From Aldehydirespirator sp963667505 (GTDB lineage Bacteria; Actinomycetota; Acidimicrobiia; Acidimicrobiales; Aldehydirespiratoraceae): DNA of 64,000 nt. The translations under genes and the position numbers were made by a program. A model generated the notes under the pieces. The model ran no database searches, was not told the origin of the DNA, and worked only from the letters and a program-made list of their open reading frames with translations. The stretch is taken from positions 3,968,001-4,032,000 of the forward strand of contig OY763490.2 of assembly GCA_963667505.2 (NCBI GenBank). Reading direction: 5' to 3'. Each line of letters begins with the position of its first letter. The stretch's first letter is position 1. This document shows, one piece after another, positions 31,097-39,353 of the stretch.

Positions 31097-31225
31097 ATGG
31101 CGGTCACGATGCGCTCGGATGCACCGACGGTGGATGACGCTCGGCTCGCGGCCGATGCGCTGGTGGCTGCGGGCGCCCGGGAGGTGTGGCTGTACGGGCC
31201 AGCCTCGTTCGAACCCGCCGCCTGA
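31097..31225 (+). pseudogene. Remnant of a MNT-type nucleotidyltransferase
   Basis: A 42-codon frame. Its end, ALVAAGAREVWLYGPAS, closely resembles the start of minimal nucleotidyltransferases (usual pattern GA..V.LFGS.ARGEA). The catalytic GS...DxD part is absent: the frame becomes FEPAA and stops at 31223-31225. I read it as a truncated MntA-type antitoxin gene. It lies three bases before the XRE-cupin gene and could be translated as a leader peptide for it. Confidence 0.45.
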
Positions 31226-31228
31226 ACA

Positions 31229-31801
31229 ATGGACGAGTTGAGGGACCTCGACCTCGCGCTCGGGCGTCAAGTTCGCGAGCGTCGGGTGAGGGCGGGATTG
31301 TCGCTGAAGGAACTCGCGGCGAAAGCGGACCTGTCGCCGTCGTTCCTGAGCCAATTGGAGCGGGGGCTGGCCAGGCCGCGAATCACGTCTCTTCACAGGG
31401 TCGCTCGCACGCTGGGAACGACCGCTCAGGCGCTGCTCTCCACTGAGGAGTCGAAGCCTTACTCGCTGGTCCGCCGCAGCGATCCCCGCGATGTCGATCA
31501 TGATGTCGATCAGGCCGCCGGCACCGCCCGATCGCTGGTTCGCGACGCTCGCTCCCTGACGGCTCTGGAGTTCCGTGGAGTGCCCGAGCACTTCGGAAAG
31601 TACTACGAGCATCCCGGCGAGGAGATGCTGCTCGTGGTGCAGGGAGTGGTCGAGAAGGACATCGACGGCGAGATCATCGAGCTCCGGGCGGGGGACTGCA
31701 TCTGCTACGACGGCCGGGTTCCGCACAGGTCGCGCCGGGTGAGCGACGAAGAGGTCGTCGCGTACCTGATCACCGCTAGGGACGACGCTCGCGGGGGATG
31801 A
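31229..31801 (+). CDS. XRE-family regulator with C-terminal cupin
   Basis: 190 residues. The helix-turn-helix is at ~10-65 (RVRAGLSLKELAAKADLSPSFLSQLERG), and a cupin sensor domain at ~115-185 (HPGEEMLLVVQGVVEKDIDG, LRAGDCICYDGRVPHRSR). This architecture (PuuR/SutR type) senses small molecules and represses catabolic operons. It is on the same strand and immediately upstream of the transport/oxygenase cluster at 31928-39281, so it is the likely local regulator. Confidence 0.87.
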   Translation: MDELRDLDLALGRQVRERRVRAGLSLKELAAKADLSPSFLSQLERGLARPRITSLHRVARTLGTTAQALLSTEESKPYSLVRRSDPRDVDHDVDQAAGTARSLVRDARSLTALEFRGVPEHFGKYYEHPGEEMLLVVQGVVEKDIDGEIIELRAGDCICYDGRVPHRSRRVSDEEVVAYLITARDDARGG

Positions 31802-31855
31802 CTCCGGCCGCCGAGACGGTGCCGCGTCCTGCCCCAGAAGTCGAGAGCCTCGCTC

Positions 31856-31918
31856 TTGACGCGCCTAGAGAGTTTGATTAGGCTGAACAATTGTCCGAAA
31901 AGTTCCATGCTATCAAAC
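31856..31918 (+). promoter_or_regulatory. Promoter and inverted repeat before the transport cluster
   Basis: TTGACG (31856-31861), a 17-base spacer and TAGGCT (31879-31884) make a good sigma70-type promoter about 45 bases upstream of the first lipoprotein gene. An inverted repeat GTTTGAT (31872-31878) and ATCAAAC (31912-31918) overlaps the -10 and start region. It is a plausible operator for the XRE-cupin regulator. Confidence 0.55.
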
Positions 31919-31927
31919 AGCGGGGGG

Positions 31928-33247
31928 ATGGGAATGAGACGAATAGCTGCCTTCGTGATGCTGTTGGCACTGGTCGCAGCGGCGTGCGGTGACGACGCCG
32001 ACGAAGCGGGCGAGGGTTCTGCGGAGGTGGCCGCGCCCAGCGAGACCGCGGACTCCCCAGCAGCCGAACCGGCCGACGAGGCCCCTGCCCCCGAGGAACC
32101 CGAGGAACCAGAGCCAGCCGAGGAACTAGAGCCAGCCGAGGAACCCGAGCCAGCCGAGGAACCGGCGCCGGAGGAGGCGCCCGCGGAAGAGGAAACGGCA
32201 GCCGAGGATCCAGCGGAAGAACCGGTTCCTGCCGCGGTCGATCTGTCGGGCGTGTGCCCCGACCCTCTGGTGCTGCAGACGGACTGGTTCCCGTCTCCTG
32301 AGCACGGCTACGCCTACCGCCTGATCGGCGACGCCGGGGAGCTCGACGCCGAGAACGGCATCTATCGGGGGCCGCTGCTCGATTCTGGCATCGACCTCGA
32401 GATCCGCGCCGGCGGCCCGTATCTCGGCTGGGCGCCCACGTCCGCGACGATGCAGTTGGACCCTGGCATCCACTTCGGCTATGTGAACACCGACGAGCAG
32501 GTCGCCGCCTACGACATCATCCCGACGGTCGCGGTGGCGGCGCCCTTCGACACCAATCCGCAGATCCTCATGTGGAACCCGGAGGTCTACTCCTTCTCCA
32601 GCTTCGACGACATCGGGGAGTCCGATGCCACTGTCGTCTACTTCGCCGGCGGGGTCTTCATCGACTACATGGTGGACGCCGGCATCCTGCGCGCCGACCA
32701 GGTGGACCCGTCCTACGACGGATCGCCGTCCCGCTTCGTTGCGGAGGGCGGGGCGCTCGTCCAGCAGGGATTCGCCACCAGCGAGCCTTGGCTGTACGAG
32801 AACGCGCTTGAGGATTGGGGCAAGCCGGTGGACTTCCTCCTCATCCACGACTCGGGGTTCGAGATCTACCCCCAGCCGCTCGTCGTGCGCGCCGACGCCA
32901 TCGAAGAGCTCCGGCCCTGTCTCGAGCTGGTGGTCCCGATTTTCCAGCAGGCCGTCGTCGACCACTACGCCGACTCGGCTGCAACCGACGCCGTGATCCT
33001 GCAGATCGTGGAGGACCTCGAGTCATTCTGGGTGCTGTATCCGGGCCAGATGCCGTACTCGACCGCCACGGCCCTGGCGCTCGGCAACGTCGGCAACGGC
33101 CCTGACGACATTGTCGGCAACATGGACGATGCCCGTATGGAGCGAGTCGTCCAACTGCTCAAAGACGTTCTCGAGGGCGTGCCCCAGGACATCGAGGCCT
33201 CCGACATCTACACGAACGAGTTCATCGACCCGTCCATTGGATTCTGA
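31928..33247 (+). CDS. ABC-transporter substrate-binding lipoprotein (NMT1/THI5-like)
   Basis: 439 residues. There is a lipoprotein signal with lipobox LVAAAC (Cys ~19), then an acidic Pro/Glu/Ala-rich linker of about 80 residues with short repeats, then the binding domain beginning near PLVLQTDWFPSPEHGY. That segment is typical of the THI5/NMT1-like family, which binds pyrimidine precursors of thiamine and related compounds. The linker should lift the domain off the membrane or through the wall. A second, shorter paralogue (38148-39281) closes the cluster. ATG 31934 is an alternative start. Confidence 0.82.
   Translation: MGMRRIAAFVMLLALVAAACGDDADEAGEGSAEVAAPSETADSPAAEPADEAPAPEEPEEPEPAEELEPAEEPEPAEEPAPEEAPAEEETAAEDPAEEPVPAAVDLSGVCPDPLVLQTDWFPSPEHGYAYRLIGDAGELDAENGIYRGPLLDSGIDLEIRAGGPYLGWAPTSATMQLDPGIHFGYVNTDEQVAAYDIIPTVAVAAPFDTNPQILMWNPEVYSFSSFDDIGESDATVVYFAGGVFIDYMVDAGILRADQVDPSYDGSPSRFVAEGGALVQQGFATSEPWLYENALEDWGKPVDFLLIHDSGFEIYPQPLVVRADAIEELRPCLELVVPIFQQAVVDHYADSAATDAVILQIVEDLESFWVLYPGQMPYSTATALALGNVGNGPDDIVGNMDDARMERVVQLLKDVLEGVPQDIEASDIYTNEFIDPSIGF
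32111..32164 (+). repeat. Three tandem 18-bp repeats in the lipoprotein linker
   Basis: Three consecutive copies of GAGCCAGCCGAGGAAC plus two variable bases encode Glu-Pro-Ala-Glu-Glu-x units. The near identity at the DNA level suggests recent slippage expansion, so linker length may vary between strains. Confidence 0.75.
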
Positions 33248-33300
33248 CGGCCGCACCCGTGAGACTCTGAGGAGTGCGGGTACGTAGAGAGGACTAGTCC

Positions 33301-34296
33301 ATGACGAGCGCTGCGAGGGTCGCGTCCCGGGTTCCGCTGGTCGACCTGTTGGGCGCGTTCGAGCCGGGACAGCCAAGAGACCGGGCGGTCGATGTCATCC
33401 GACGAGCCTGCGAGGATGTGGGCTTCCTGGTGATCACCGGCCACGGTGTGTCCGAGGAGGTGGTGCGACGAATCGACGACGTGTCCCGCGCCTTCTTCGC
33501 CCTGCCCCATGACGAGAAGATGGCCCACGTCGGCGCGCCGGGGATCTACCGCGGCTTCACTCCCTCACAGGCATCGGCTCTCGCGCTGTCACGCAAGGAC
33601 GAGTCGCTGCCGGACCTGTGCGAGCTCTACACCGTCAATCGCTTCGACGATCCGGAGACTGCCCGCCGTGCCGGTCTGCGGGAGGGCCGGGAGGGATTCT
33701 TCGCGCCCAACATCTGGCCCGGCCCCGACCTGGCGCCCGGATTCAAGGAAGCCTTCGAGACCTACTACGAGGTGATGGAGGACCTGGCCACCAAGCTGAT
33801 GAGGCTCATGGCTCTGGCTCTCGGCCTCGACGAGCATTGGTTCGACGACAAGATCCACGACCACATCACCAACCTGACCGTCAACCACTATCCGGCCCTG
33901 GACGAACCGGCTCGGCCCGGGCAGTTCCGGCGGGGCGCGCACTCGGACTGGGGCAGCCTGACGATCCTGTACCACGACGGCGAGCCCGGCCTGCAGATCA
34001 TGTCGCCCGACGGCGAGTGGGAGGACGTGCCCGTGGTCGCGGACTCCTTCGTCGTGAATCTGGGCGATCTGATGGCAGCGTGGACGAACGACCGCTGGGT
34101 GTCGACGCTGCACCGTGTGGTCGTGCCCGAGGGCGACATGGGCGACCGGATCTCCATAGCGTTCTTCCATCAGCCGACATACGACGCTCGCATCGAGTGC
34201 ATTCCCACCTGCACATCCCCCGATGATCCGCCCCGCCACGAGTCCACCACCTCGGGCGGGTGGATCCTGTCGATGCTCGAGAAGACCATCTACTGA
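33301..34296 (+). CDS. 2-oxoglutarate/Fe(II) oxygenase, isopenicillin-N-synthase-like (copy 1)
   Basis: 331 residues. The N-terminal DIOX_N domain has VPLVDLLGAF and DVGFLVITGHGV; the catalytic jelly roll has HSDWGSLTIL (HxD), STLHRVV (second His), and RISIAFF with the 2-oxoglutarate Arg. The Fe(II) triad is complete. The family includes thymine 7-hydroxylase, gibberellin oxidases and isopenicillin N synthase. A good GAGAGGA ribosome site precedes the ATG. It lies in the cluster with a pyrimidine-type transporter and a deaminase, so a heterocyclic base is a sensible substrate guess. Confidence 0.87.
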   Translation: MTSAARVASRVPLVDLLGAFEPGQPRDRAVDVIRRACEDVGFLVITGHGVSEEVVRRIDDVSRAFFALPHDEKMAHVGAPGIYRGFTPSQASALALSRKDESLPDLCELYTVNRFDDPETARRAGLREGREGFFAPNIWPGPDLAPGFKEAFETYYEVMEDLATKLMRLMALALGLDEHWFDDKIHDHITNLTVNHYPALDEPARPGQFRRGAHSDWGSLTILYHDGEPGLQIMSPDGEWEDVPVVADSFVVNLGDLMAAWTNDRWVSTLHRVVVPEGDMGDRISIAFFHQPTYDARIECIPTCTSPDDPPRHESTTSGGWILSMLEKTIY

Positions 34297-34308
34297 CAGG
34301 AGCCGGAG

Positions 34309-34797
34309 GTGCCGGAGGTGCCGCAGCCTGATCCGCAGCGGCTGCTGGCGCTGGCCCGCGAGCAGGCTCTCCGGGGCTTGGCCGAGGGGGGAGTGCCCAT
34401 CGGTGCTGCGCTAGTCGACGCTGACGGCGCGGTGCTCGGCGCCGGGTGCAACGGCAATGTCCAGCACGGTGACTTCCTGCTCCACGCCGAAGTCGTCGCC
34501 GTCGGGGCGGCGGGCCCGCTGAGCGACTACTCCGGCACCACTCTGGTGACCACGATGACGCCCTGCTGGTTCTGCTCGGGTCTGGTGCGGTTCCTCGGCA
34601 TCGGGGCGGTGGTCGTGGGTGACAGCGAGAGTTGGTCAGACGAAGCACTCGGTTGGCTCGCGTCGGCGGGTGTGGCTACCACCAGGCTGCACGACCAGGA
34701 CTGCGTGGACATGTTCGCCGACTGGCTGGCTGCCGGTCCCGATGTCTGGTCGACCCTGCCGTCGAGCGCCGGCGGCCGAAAGGACGGTCTCGGCTAG
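34309..34797 (+). CDS. Cytosine-deaminase-like zinc deaminase
   Basis: 162 residues from a GTG start. The layout is that of yeast-type cytosine deaminase and tRNA/guanine deaminases: GGVPIGAALVD, the zinc and proton-shuttle motif HAE (~60), and the second zinc site TMTPCWFCSGL (PCxxC), followed by FLGIGAVVVGD. The end WLAAGPDVW resembles the C-terminus of yeast Fcy1 (IDERPQDW). It likely deaminates a cytosine-like base. It is sandwiched between two oxygenase paralogues, 12 and 43 bases away. Confidence 0.83.
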   Translation: MPEVPQPDPQRLLALAREQALRGLAEGGVPIGAALVDADGAVLGAGCNGNVQHGDFLLHAEVVAVGAAGPLSDYSGTTLVTTMTPCWFCSGLVRFLGIGAVVVGDSESWSDEALGWLASAGVATTRLHDQDCVDMFADWLAAGPDVWSTLPSSAGGRKDGLG

Positions 34798-34840
34798 AGT
34801 CGCTATGACTGATGGTGACGGCTGAGACGGAGGGCTCGCA

Positions 34841-35842
34841 ATGACGCTCTCAGCGGGAGTCGTGTCCCGGGTGCCGCTGGTGGACCTGTCGGGGGCGTTC
34901 GAGCCGGGGCCGCGCCGTGATGACGCGGTGGACGCCATACGGCGGGCCTGCGAGGACGTCGGTTTCCTGGTGATCACCGGCCACGGCGTGTCCGAGGAGG
35001 CGGTGGCCCGGATCGACGACGCGGCCCGCCGGTTCTTCGCCCTGCCGGCGGCCGACAAGATGGAGCTGGCCTGCGACCTCGGCAACCGCAGGGGCTACAA
35101 GCCGCTGCAGAGCTCGACGCTGGCTCTGTCGCGCGGCCAGGAGACCCCGCCGGACCTCGCCGAGCTCTACCTCGTCAACCGCTTCGACGACCGCGAGGCC
35201 GCTGTGCGGGCAGGGCTGCGCGACGGACGCGAGGAGTTCTTCGCCCCCAACGTGTGGCCCGACCCCGGACTCGTGCCCGGCTTCCGCGAGTCGTTCCTGG
35301 CCTACTACGCGGTGATGGAGGACCTGGCCGCCGAGATCATGGGACTGATGGCGCTGGCGCTGGGCCTCGACGAGCACTGGTTCGACGACAAGATCGCCGA
35401 CCACATCACCGGCCTGGCCGCCCTGCGCTACCCCGCCCTGGAGGCGGCGCCGCTGCCGGGGCAGTTCCGCCGGGGGCCGCACTCGGACTGGGGCAGCCTC
35501 ACCATCCTCTACGGCGACGGCGTGCCCGGCCTGCAGATCCTGTCGCCCGAGGGCGAGTGGGAGGACGTGCCCGCGGTGGCCGGCTCCTTCGTGGTCAACA
35601 TCGGCGACCTGATGGCGGCCTGGACCAACGACCGCTGGGTGTCCACCCTGCACCGGGTGGTGGCCGCCGACGGCGCCTGGGGCGAGCGCATCTCGGTGGC
35701 GTTCTTCCATCAGCCCACCTACGACGCGGTCATCGAGTGCATCCCCACCTGCACGTCGCCCGACGACCCGCCCCGCTACGAGCCCATCACCTCCGGCGAG
35801 TGGCTGGACGCCATGATCCGCAAGACCACCACCTACAACTGA
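34841..35842 (+). CDS. 2-oxoglutarate/Fe(II) oxygenase, isopenicillin-N-synthase-like (copy 2)
   Basis: 333 residues, about two-thirds identical by eye to copy 1. The Fe(II) triad is complete (HSDWGSLTIL, STLHRVV) and the co-substrate Arg is present (RISVAFF). It differs around residues 80-110 (NRRGYKPLQSSTLALSRGQET versus IYRGFTPSQASALALSRKDES), part of the likely substrate pocket, so it may act on a different compound or a later oxidation step. GGAGGG ribosome site. It is followed after 10 bases by the deleted copy 3. Confidence 0.86.
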   Translation: MTLSAGVVSRVPLVDLSGAFEPGPRRDDAVDAIRRACEDVGFLVITGHGVSEEAVARIDDAARRFFALPAADKMELACDLGNRRGYKPLQSSTLALSRGQETPPDLAELYLVNRFDDREAAVRAGLRDGREEFFAPNVWPDPGLVPGFRESFLAYYAVMEDLAAEIMGLMALALGLDEHWFDDKIADHITGLAALRYPALEAAPLPGQFRRGPHSDWGSLTILYGDGVPGLQILSPEGEWEDVPAVAGSFVVNIGDLMAAWTNDRWVSTLHRVVAADGAWGERISVAFFHQPTYDAVIECIPTCTSPDDPPRYEPITSGEWLDAMIRKTTTYN

Positions 35843-35852
35843 GCGAGCCGCC

Positions 35853-36413
35853 GTGTCCCGCGTGCCGCTAGTGGACCTGTCGGGGGCGTTCGAGCCGGGG
35901 CCGCGCCGTGACCGGGCCGTGGACGCCATACGGCGGGCGTGCGAGGACGTCGGGTTCCTGGTGATCACCGGCCACGGCGTAGACGGCGAGGTGGTGCAGC
36001 GCATCGACGGCGCGTCGCGGCGGTTCTTCGCCCTGCCCCACGAAGAGAAGCTGGCCTATGTGGGCACGACCGGCGTGTACCGGGGCTTCACCCCCTCGCA
36101 GGGGTCGGCCCTGGCGCTGTCACGCGACGACGAGTCGCTGCCCGACCTTTGCGAGCTCTATACCGTCAACCGGTTCGACGACCCCGAGGCGGCCCGGCGG
36201 ACCAACGACCGGTGGGTGTCGACCCTCCACCGGGTGGTCACCCCCACCGGCGACCTGGGCGACCGGATCTCGATCGCCTTCTTCCACCAGCCGACCTACG
36301 ACGCCCGCATCGAGTGCATCCCCACCTGCACATCCCCCGACGACCCGCCCCGGTACGAGCCGACCACCTCGGGCGGATGGATCCTGTCGATGATCGAGAG
36401 GACCCTGTATTGA
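35853..36413 (+). CDS. Internally deleted oxygenase paralogue (copy 3)
   Basis: 186 residues, open throughout. The first ~116 residues match copy 1 (YRGFTPSQGSALALSRDDES, FDDPEAARR), then the sequence jumps directly to TNDRWVSTLHRVV and continues to the normal C-terminus. About 145 residues are missing in frame, including the HxD of the Fe(II) triad and most of the jelly roll, so it cannot be an active enzyme. The junction GGCGGCCCGG resembles GGCGGCCTGG just before the same point in copy 2, suggesting deletion at a short homology. It may be a pseudogene in the making or a retained accessory fragment. Confidence 0.75.
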   Translation: MSRVPLVDLSGAFEPGPRRDRAVDAIRRACEDVGFLVITGHGVDGEVVQRIDGASRRFFALPHEEKLAYVGTTGVYRGFTPSQGSALALSRDDESLPDLCELYTVNRFDDPEAARRTNDRWVSTLHRVVTPTGDLGDRISIAFFHQPTYDARIECIPTCTSPDDPPRYEPTTSGGWILSMIERTLY

Positions 36414-36461
36414 GGGCTAGCCGTCCGCCTCGTGCTACCAGCAGCGAGGAGTTGCTCGCCT

Positions 36462-37223
36462 GTGAGTGACGTCGCGCCCGCCCTGCAGTTCGAGCGGATC
36501 TCCATGACGTTCCCCGACGGCACGGAGGCCCTCGACGGGATCAGCTTCAGCGTTTCGATGGGAGAGTTCGTCACCGTCGTGGGACCGTCGGGCTGCGGCA
36601 AGTCCACCCTGTTGAGGATCGCATCGGGCCTCCTGGAACCCACCTCGGGCCGGGTGGAGGCCGACCGTGAGCGCATCGGCTACGTCTTCCAGGACGCGAC
36701 GCTGCTCGACTGGCGGAACGTCCAGAACAACGTCGAGCTGCTCCCCCAGCTCCACGGCTTCCCGAAGGCCGAGAGGAAACGGCTGGCCAGCGAGGCGATC
36801 GAGCTCGTCGGGCTGCAGGGATTCGAGCGCCATTACCCCAAGTCGCTGTCGGGGGGCATGAAGATGCGGGTGTCGCTGGCGCGGACCTTGACGCTTGCTC
36901 CGCCGTTGTTCCTGTTCGATGAGCCCTTCGCGGCGGTGGACGAGATCACCCGCCAGAGACTGAACGAGGAGACGCAGTCGCTCTTCCAGCGCGAGGGGTT
37001 CGCGGGCCTGTTCATCACACACTCGATCAGCGAGGCGGTGTTCATGTCGACCCGGGTGATGGTCATGTCAGCTCGGCCCGGACGGATCCTGTCCGAGCAC
37101 GACGTCCCGTTCGGCTACCCGCGTCAGGCGGACCTGAGGTTCGACTCGAAGTTCGGGGAACTCTGTGGCGAAGTGTCGGTAGCCCTTGAAGGTGCCCATG
37201 GATCGGAGGATGGCCATGAGTGA
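36462..37223 (+). CDS. ABC-transporter ATP-binding protein (NitT/TauT type)
   Basis: About 253 residues from a GTG start. Walker A is GPSGCGKST, Q-loop YVFQDATLL, signature LSGGMKMRVSLAR, Walker B LFLFDEPFA and H-loop FITHS, the full set for an importer ATPase. Closest in type to the SsuB/TauB/ThiZ group. It overlaps the permease gene by eight bases, so the two are coupled. With two lipoproteins in the cluster it powers uptake of the presumed pyrimidine-like substrates. Confidence 0.88.
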   Translation: MSDVAPALQFERISMTFPDGTEALDGISFSVSMGEFVTVVGPSGCGKSTLLRIASGLLEPTSGRVEADRERIGYVFQDATLLDWRNVQNNVELLPQLHGFPKAERKRLASEAIELVGLQGFERHYPKSLSGGMKMRVSLARTLTLAPPLFLFDEPFAAVDEITRQRLNEETQSLFQREGFAGLFITHSISEAVFMSTRVMVMSARPGRILSEHDVPFGYPRQADLRFDSKFGELCGEVSVALEGAHGSEDGHE

Positions 37224-38094
37224 GCACGAGCCTGGGAGCGATCCGGCCCACGGTCAGGTCGAGACCGACGGCGAGGAAGGCAAGTCCCGCAAGGTGGCGG
37301 CGCTGTGGACATACATCGCGCCGCTCATCACGTTCGTGCTCATCATCGGCATCTGGTACCTCATCTCCTACGGGCGGATGGATGCGGTCAGACGCCGTAC
37401 CGCACTGCCGGCGCCGCACACCGTCTTCGAGGACGGCCTGCTCGTGTGGGAGGACCGGAAGGGGCTGAAGCCGATCCTCGAGGCGCTGCTGGTCACGAGC
37501 CGCGTCGCGCTCATCGGGCTGGGGATTTCGATCGCGATCGGGGTACTGCTGGCCATCGTGATGAACACGGCCAAGTGGGCCGAGCGGTCGATATTCCCGT
37601 ACGCGGTGATCATCCAGGTGACTCCGATCCTCGCTCTGGTGCCGTTGATCCGGAACTGGTACGGGTTCGGCATCAGCGCCCGGGTGGTGGTGTGCGTCCT
37701 GATCGCGATCTTCCCGGTCATCACCAACACGCTGTTCGGGCTCCAGTCGGCCAAGGAGGGCCACCACGACTTGTTCACGCTCCATCACGCCAGCTGGTTC
37801 ACCCGCCTGTGGCGCCTGGAGATGCCCGGGGCCATGCCAGCCTTCCTGACCGGCATGAGGATCGCGGCCGGCGGCTGCGTGATCGGGGCGGTGGTCGGGG
37901 ACTTCTTCTTCCGGCAGGGCGAGATAGGTCTGGGGCGGCTGATCGACAACTACCAGAAGGACACCAGGATCCCGGAGTTGTTCACCGCGACCATCGTCGC
38001 CTGCCTGTTCGGGATCGCGATCTTCCTGATCGTGGGATGGATCTCGACGCGAACGCTCAAGCACTGGCATGAATCAGCACGGAACGACTCGTGA
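37216..38094 (+). CDS. ABC-transporter permease (NitT/TauT type)
   Basis: About 292 residues. A charged cytoplasmic start is followed by six or so membrane segments (WTYIAPLITFVLIIGIWYL, VTSRVALIGLGISIAIGVLL, YAVIIQVTPILALVPL and others). The cytoplasmic EAA-like loop (LWRLEMPGAMPAFLTGMR) contacts the ATPase. It is a BPD_transp_1 family importer subunit and the only permease in the cluster. ATG 37216 lies within the 3' end of the ATPase gene. Confidence 0.87.
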   Translation: MSEHEPGSDPAHGQVETDGEEGKSRKVAALWTYIAPLITFVLIIGIWYLISYGRMDAVRRRTALPAPHTVFEDGLLVWEDRKGLKPILEALLVTSRVALIGLGISIAIGVLLAIVMNTAKWAERSIFPYAVIIQVTPILALVPLIRNWYGFGISARVVVCVLIAIFPVITNTLFGLQSAKEGHHDLFTLHHASWFTRLWRLEMPGAMPAFLTGMRIAAGGCVIGAVVGDFFFRQGEIGLGRLIDNYQKDTRIPELFTATIVACLFGIAIFLIVGWISTRTLKHWHESARNDS

Positions 38095-38147
38095 GCGGCC
38101 GTCCGCGGCTCACGACAGATCGCCTAACAGAATAAGGGGGAGCCACA

Positions 38148-39281
38148 ATGGCACATCGACAACTTGCGAGATACTTCGCCTTACTCCTGGCCGTCGGTCT
38201 CGTGGCCGCGGCCTGCAGTGGCGGCGACGACGAAGTGGCCAGTTCGACGGTCTGCCCGACGAACCTCGTCATCCAGACGGACTGGTGGCCTGAGATCGAG
38301 CACATCGGCACCTACCAGCTGATCGGTCCCAACGGGACCTCCGATCCAGAGACGTTCCGCTACAGCGGGCCCATCCAGGAGCAGTACAAGGTGGGAGGCA
38401 TAGAGACTGTGGAGATCCGGGCCGGAGGTGACGCCATCTCCTTCAGTCCGGTCACCTCGGTGATGTACGAGGACAGCGACATCACTCTCGGCTATGTCAA
38501 CACGTCGGACGCGGCCAAGGACGCTGGCACCAACCGGGTCATCGGCGTGGCCAAGACGCTCGACATCAACCCGCAGATGGTGATGTGGAACCCAGCGCTC
38601 TACGACATCTCAGAGCCGGCCGACATGGCCGCGACCGGGGCCCGGTTCCTGTACTTCGACGGATCGACCTATGTCGACTTCATCGTGAGTTCGGGGTTCA
38701 TGACCGAGGACCAGCTCGACCCGTCGTACGCGGGTGCTCCCGACCAGTTCATCGAGAGCAACGGCGGCATCATCCAGCAGGGCTTCGCCACCAACGAGAT
38801 CTACAAGTATGAGAACGAGATCGAGTGGAACAACGGCGCGCCGGCGGATGTGGAGTTCTTCCTCATCCACGACTTGGGCTTCGAGGACTACCCGGCCATG
38901 TACAGCGTCCGCGCTGACCGGCTCGAGGAGTTCTCGGCGTGCCTGGAGTTGCTGGTGCCCAAGCTGGCCCAGGCCTGGGTCGACTTCTTCGCGGACCCCG
39001 GCCCCATCGCCGACGCGCTCATCTCGTTGAACGCCGAGTACAACACCTACTGGGAGCTGTCGACCGGCATCAACGACAAGGCACTGGAGATGTTCGCCGA
39101 CGGCATCATGGCCAACAGTCCCGACGGGACGTACTGCTCGATGGACGAGGCCCGCGTGAACGGGCTGATCGAAATCCTCAAGCCGACGTTCGACAATCGG
39201 GGCATCGAGTATCCCGACGACCTGTCGGCGGCCACCGTGGTGGATAACTCGTTCTGTGAGGGCGCGCCTGGCCTCAGCTGA
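38148..39281 (+). CDS. Second ABC substrate-binding lipoprotein (NMT1/THI5-like)
   Basis: 377 residues. Lipobox LVAAAC (Cys ~23), short linker, then NLVIQTDWWPEIEHIGTYQLIG, parallel to the first lipoprotein. Both share the order VEIRAGG, GYVNT, PQ(I/M)(L/V)MWNP, DPSY and QQGFAT. It lacks the long Pro/Glu linker. It follows the permease by 53 bases, with a strong AAGGGGGA ribosome site. Two binding proteins feeding one transporter would widen the substrate range. Confidence 0.83.
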   Translation: MAHRQLARYFALLLAVGLVAAACSGGDDEVASSTVCPTNLVIQTDWWPEIEHIGTYQLIGPNGTSDPETFRYSGPIQEQYKVGGIETVEIRAGGDAISFSPVTSVMYEDSDITLGYVNTSDAAKDAGTNRVIGVAKTLDINPQMVMWNPALYDISEPADMAATGARFLYFDGSTYVDFIVSSGFMTEDQLDPSYAGAPDQFIESNGGIIQQGFATNEIYKYENEIEWNNGAPADVEFFLIHDLGFEDYPAMYSVRADRLEEFSACLELLVPKLAQAWVDFFADPGPIADALISLNAEYNTYWELSTGINDKALEMFADGIMANSPDGTYCSMDEARVNGLIEILKPTFDNRGIEYPDDLSAATVVDNSFCEGAPGLS

Positions 39282-39311
39282 TTCTGCCGAGCCCTTGGTG
39301 ACTCCGCCGCA

Positions 39312-39341
39312 GGCGGGGCGTCGCTCAGACGGCGCCCCGCC
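39312..39341. terminator. GC-rich hairpin between convergent genes
   Basis: GGCGGGGCG and CGCCCCGCC form a perfect 9-bp stem with a 12-base loop, located between the ends of the lipoprotein gene (39281) and the convergent VOC gene (39354). There is no T-tract, but the position and strength fit a bidirectional transcription barrier. Confidence 0.5.
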
Positions 39342-39353
39342 AGTCGGCGCGAC

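Noticed and set aside
32090..32230. Repeat array as a possible regulatory or phase-variation locus
   Set aside because: The repeats are 18 bp, a multiple of three, inside a coding linker; length change would alter the linker and not the frame.
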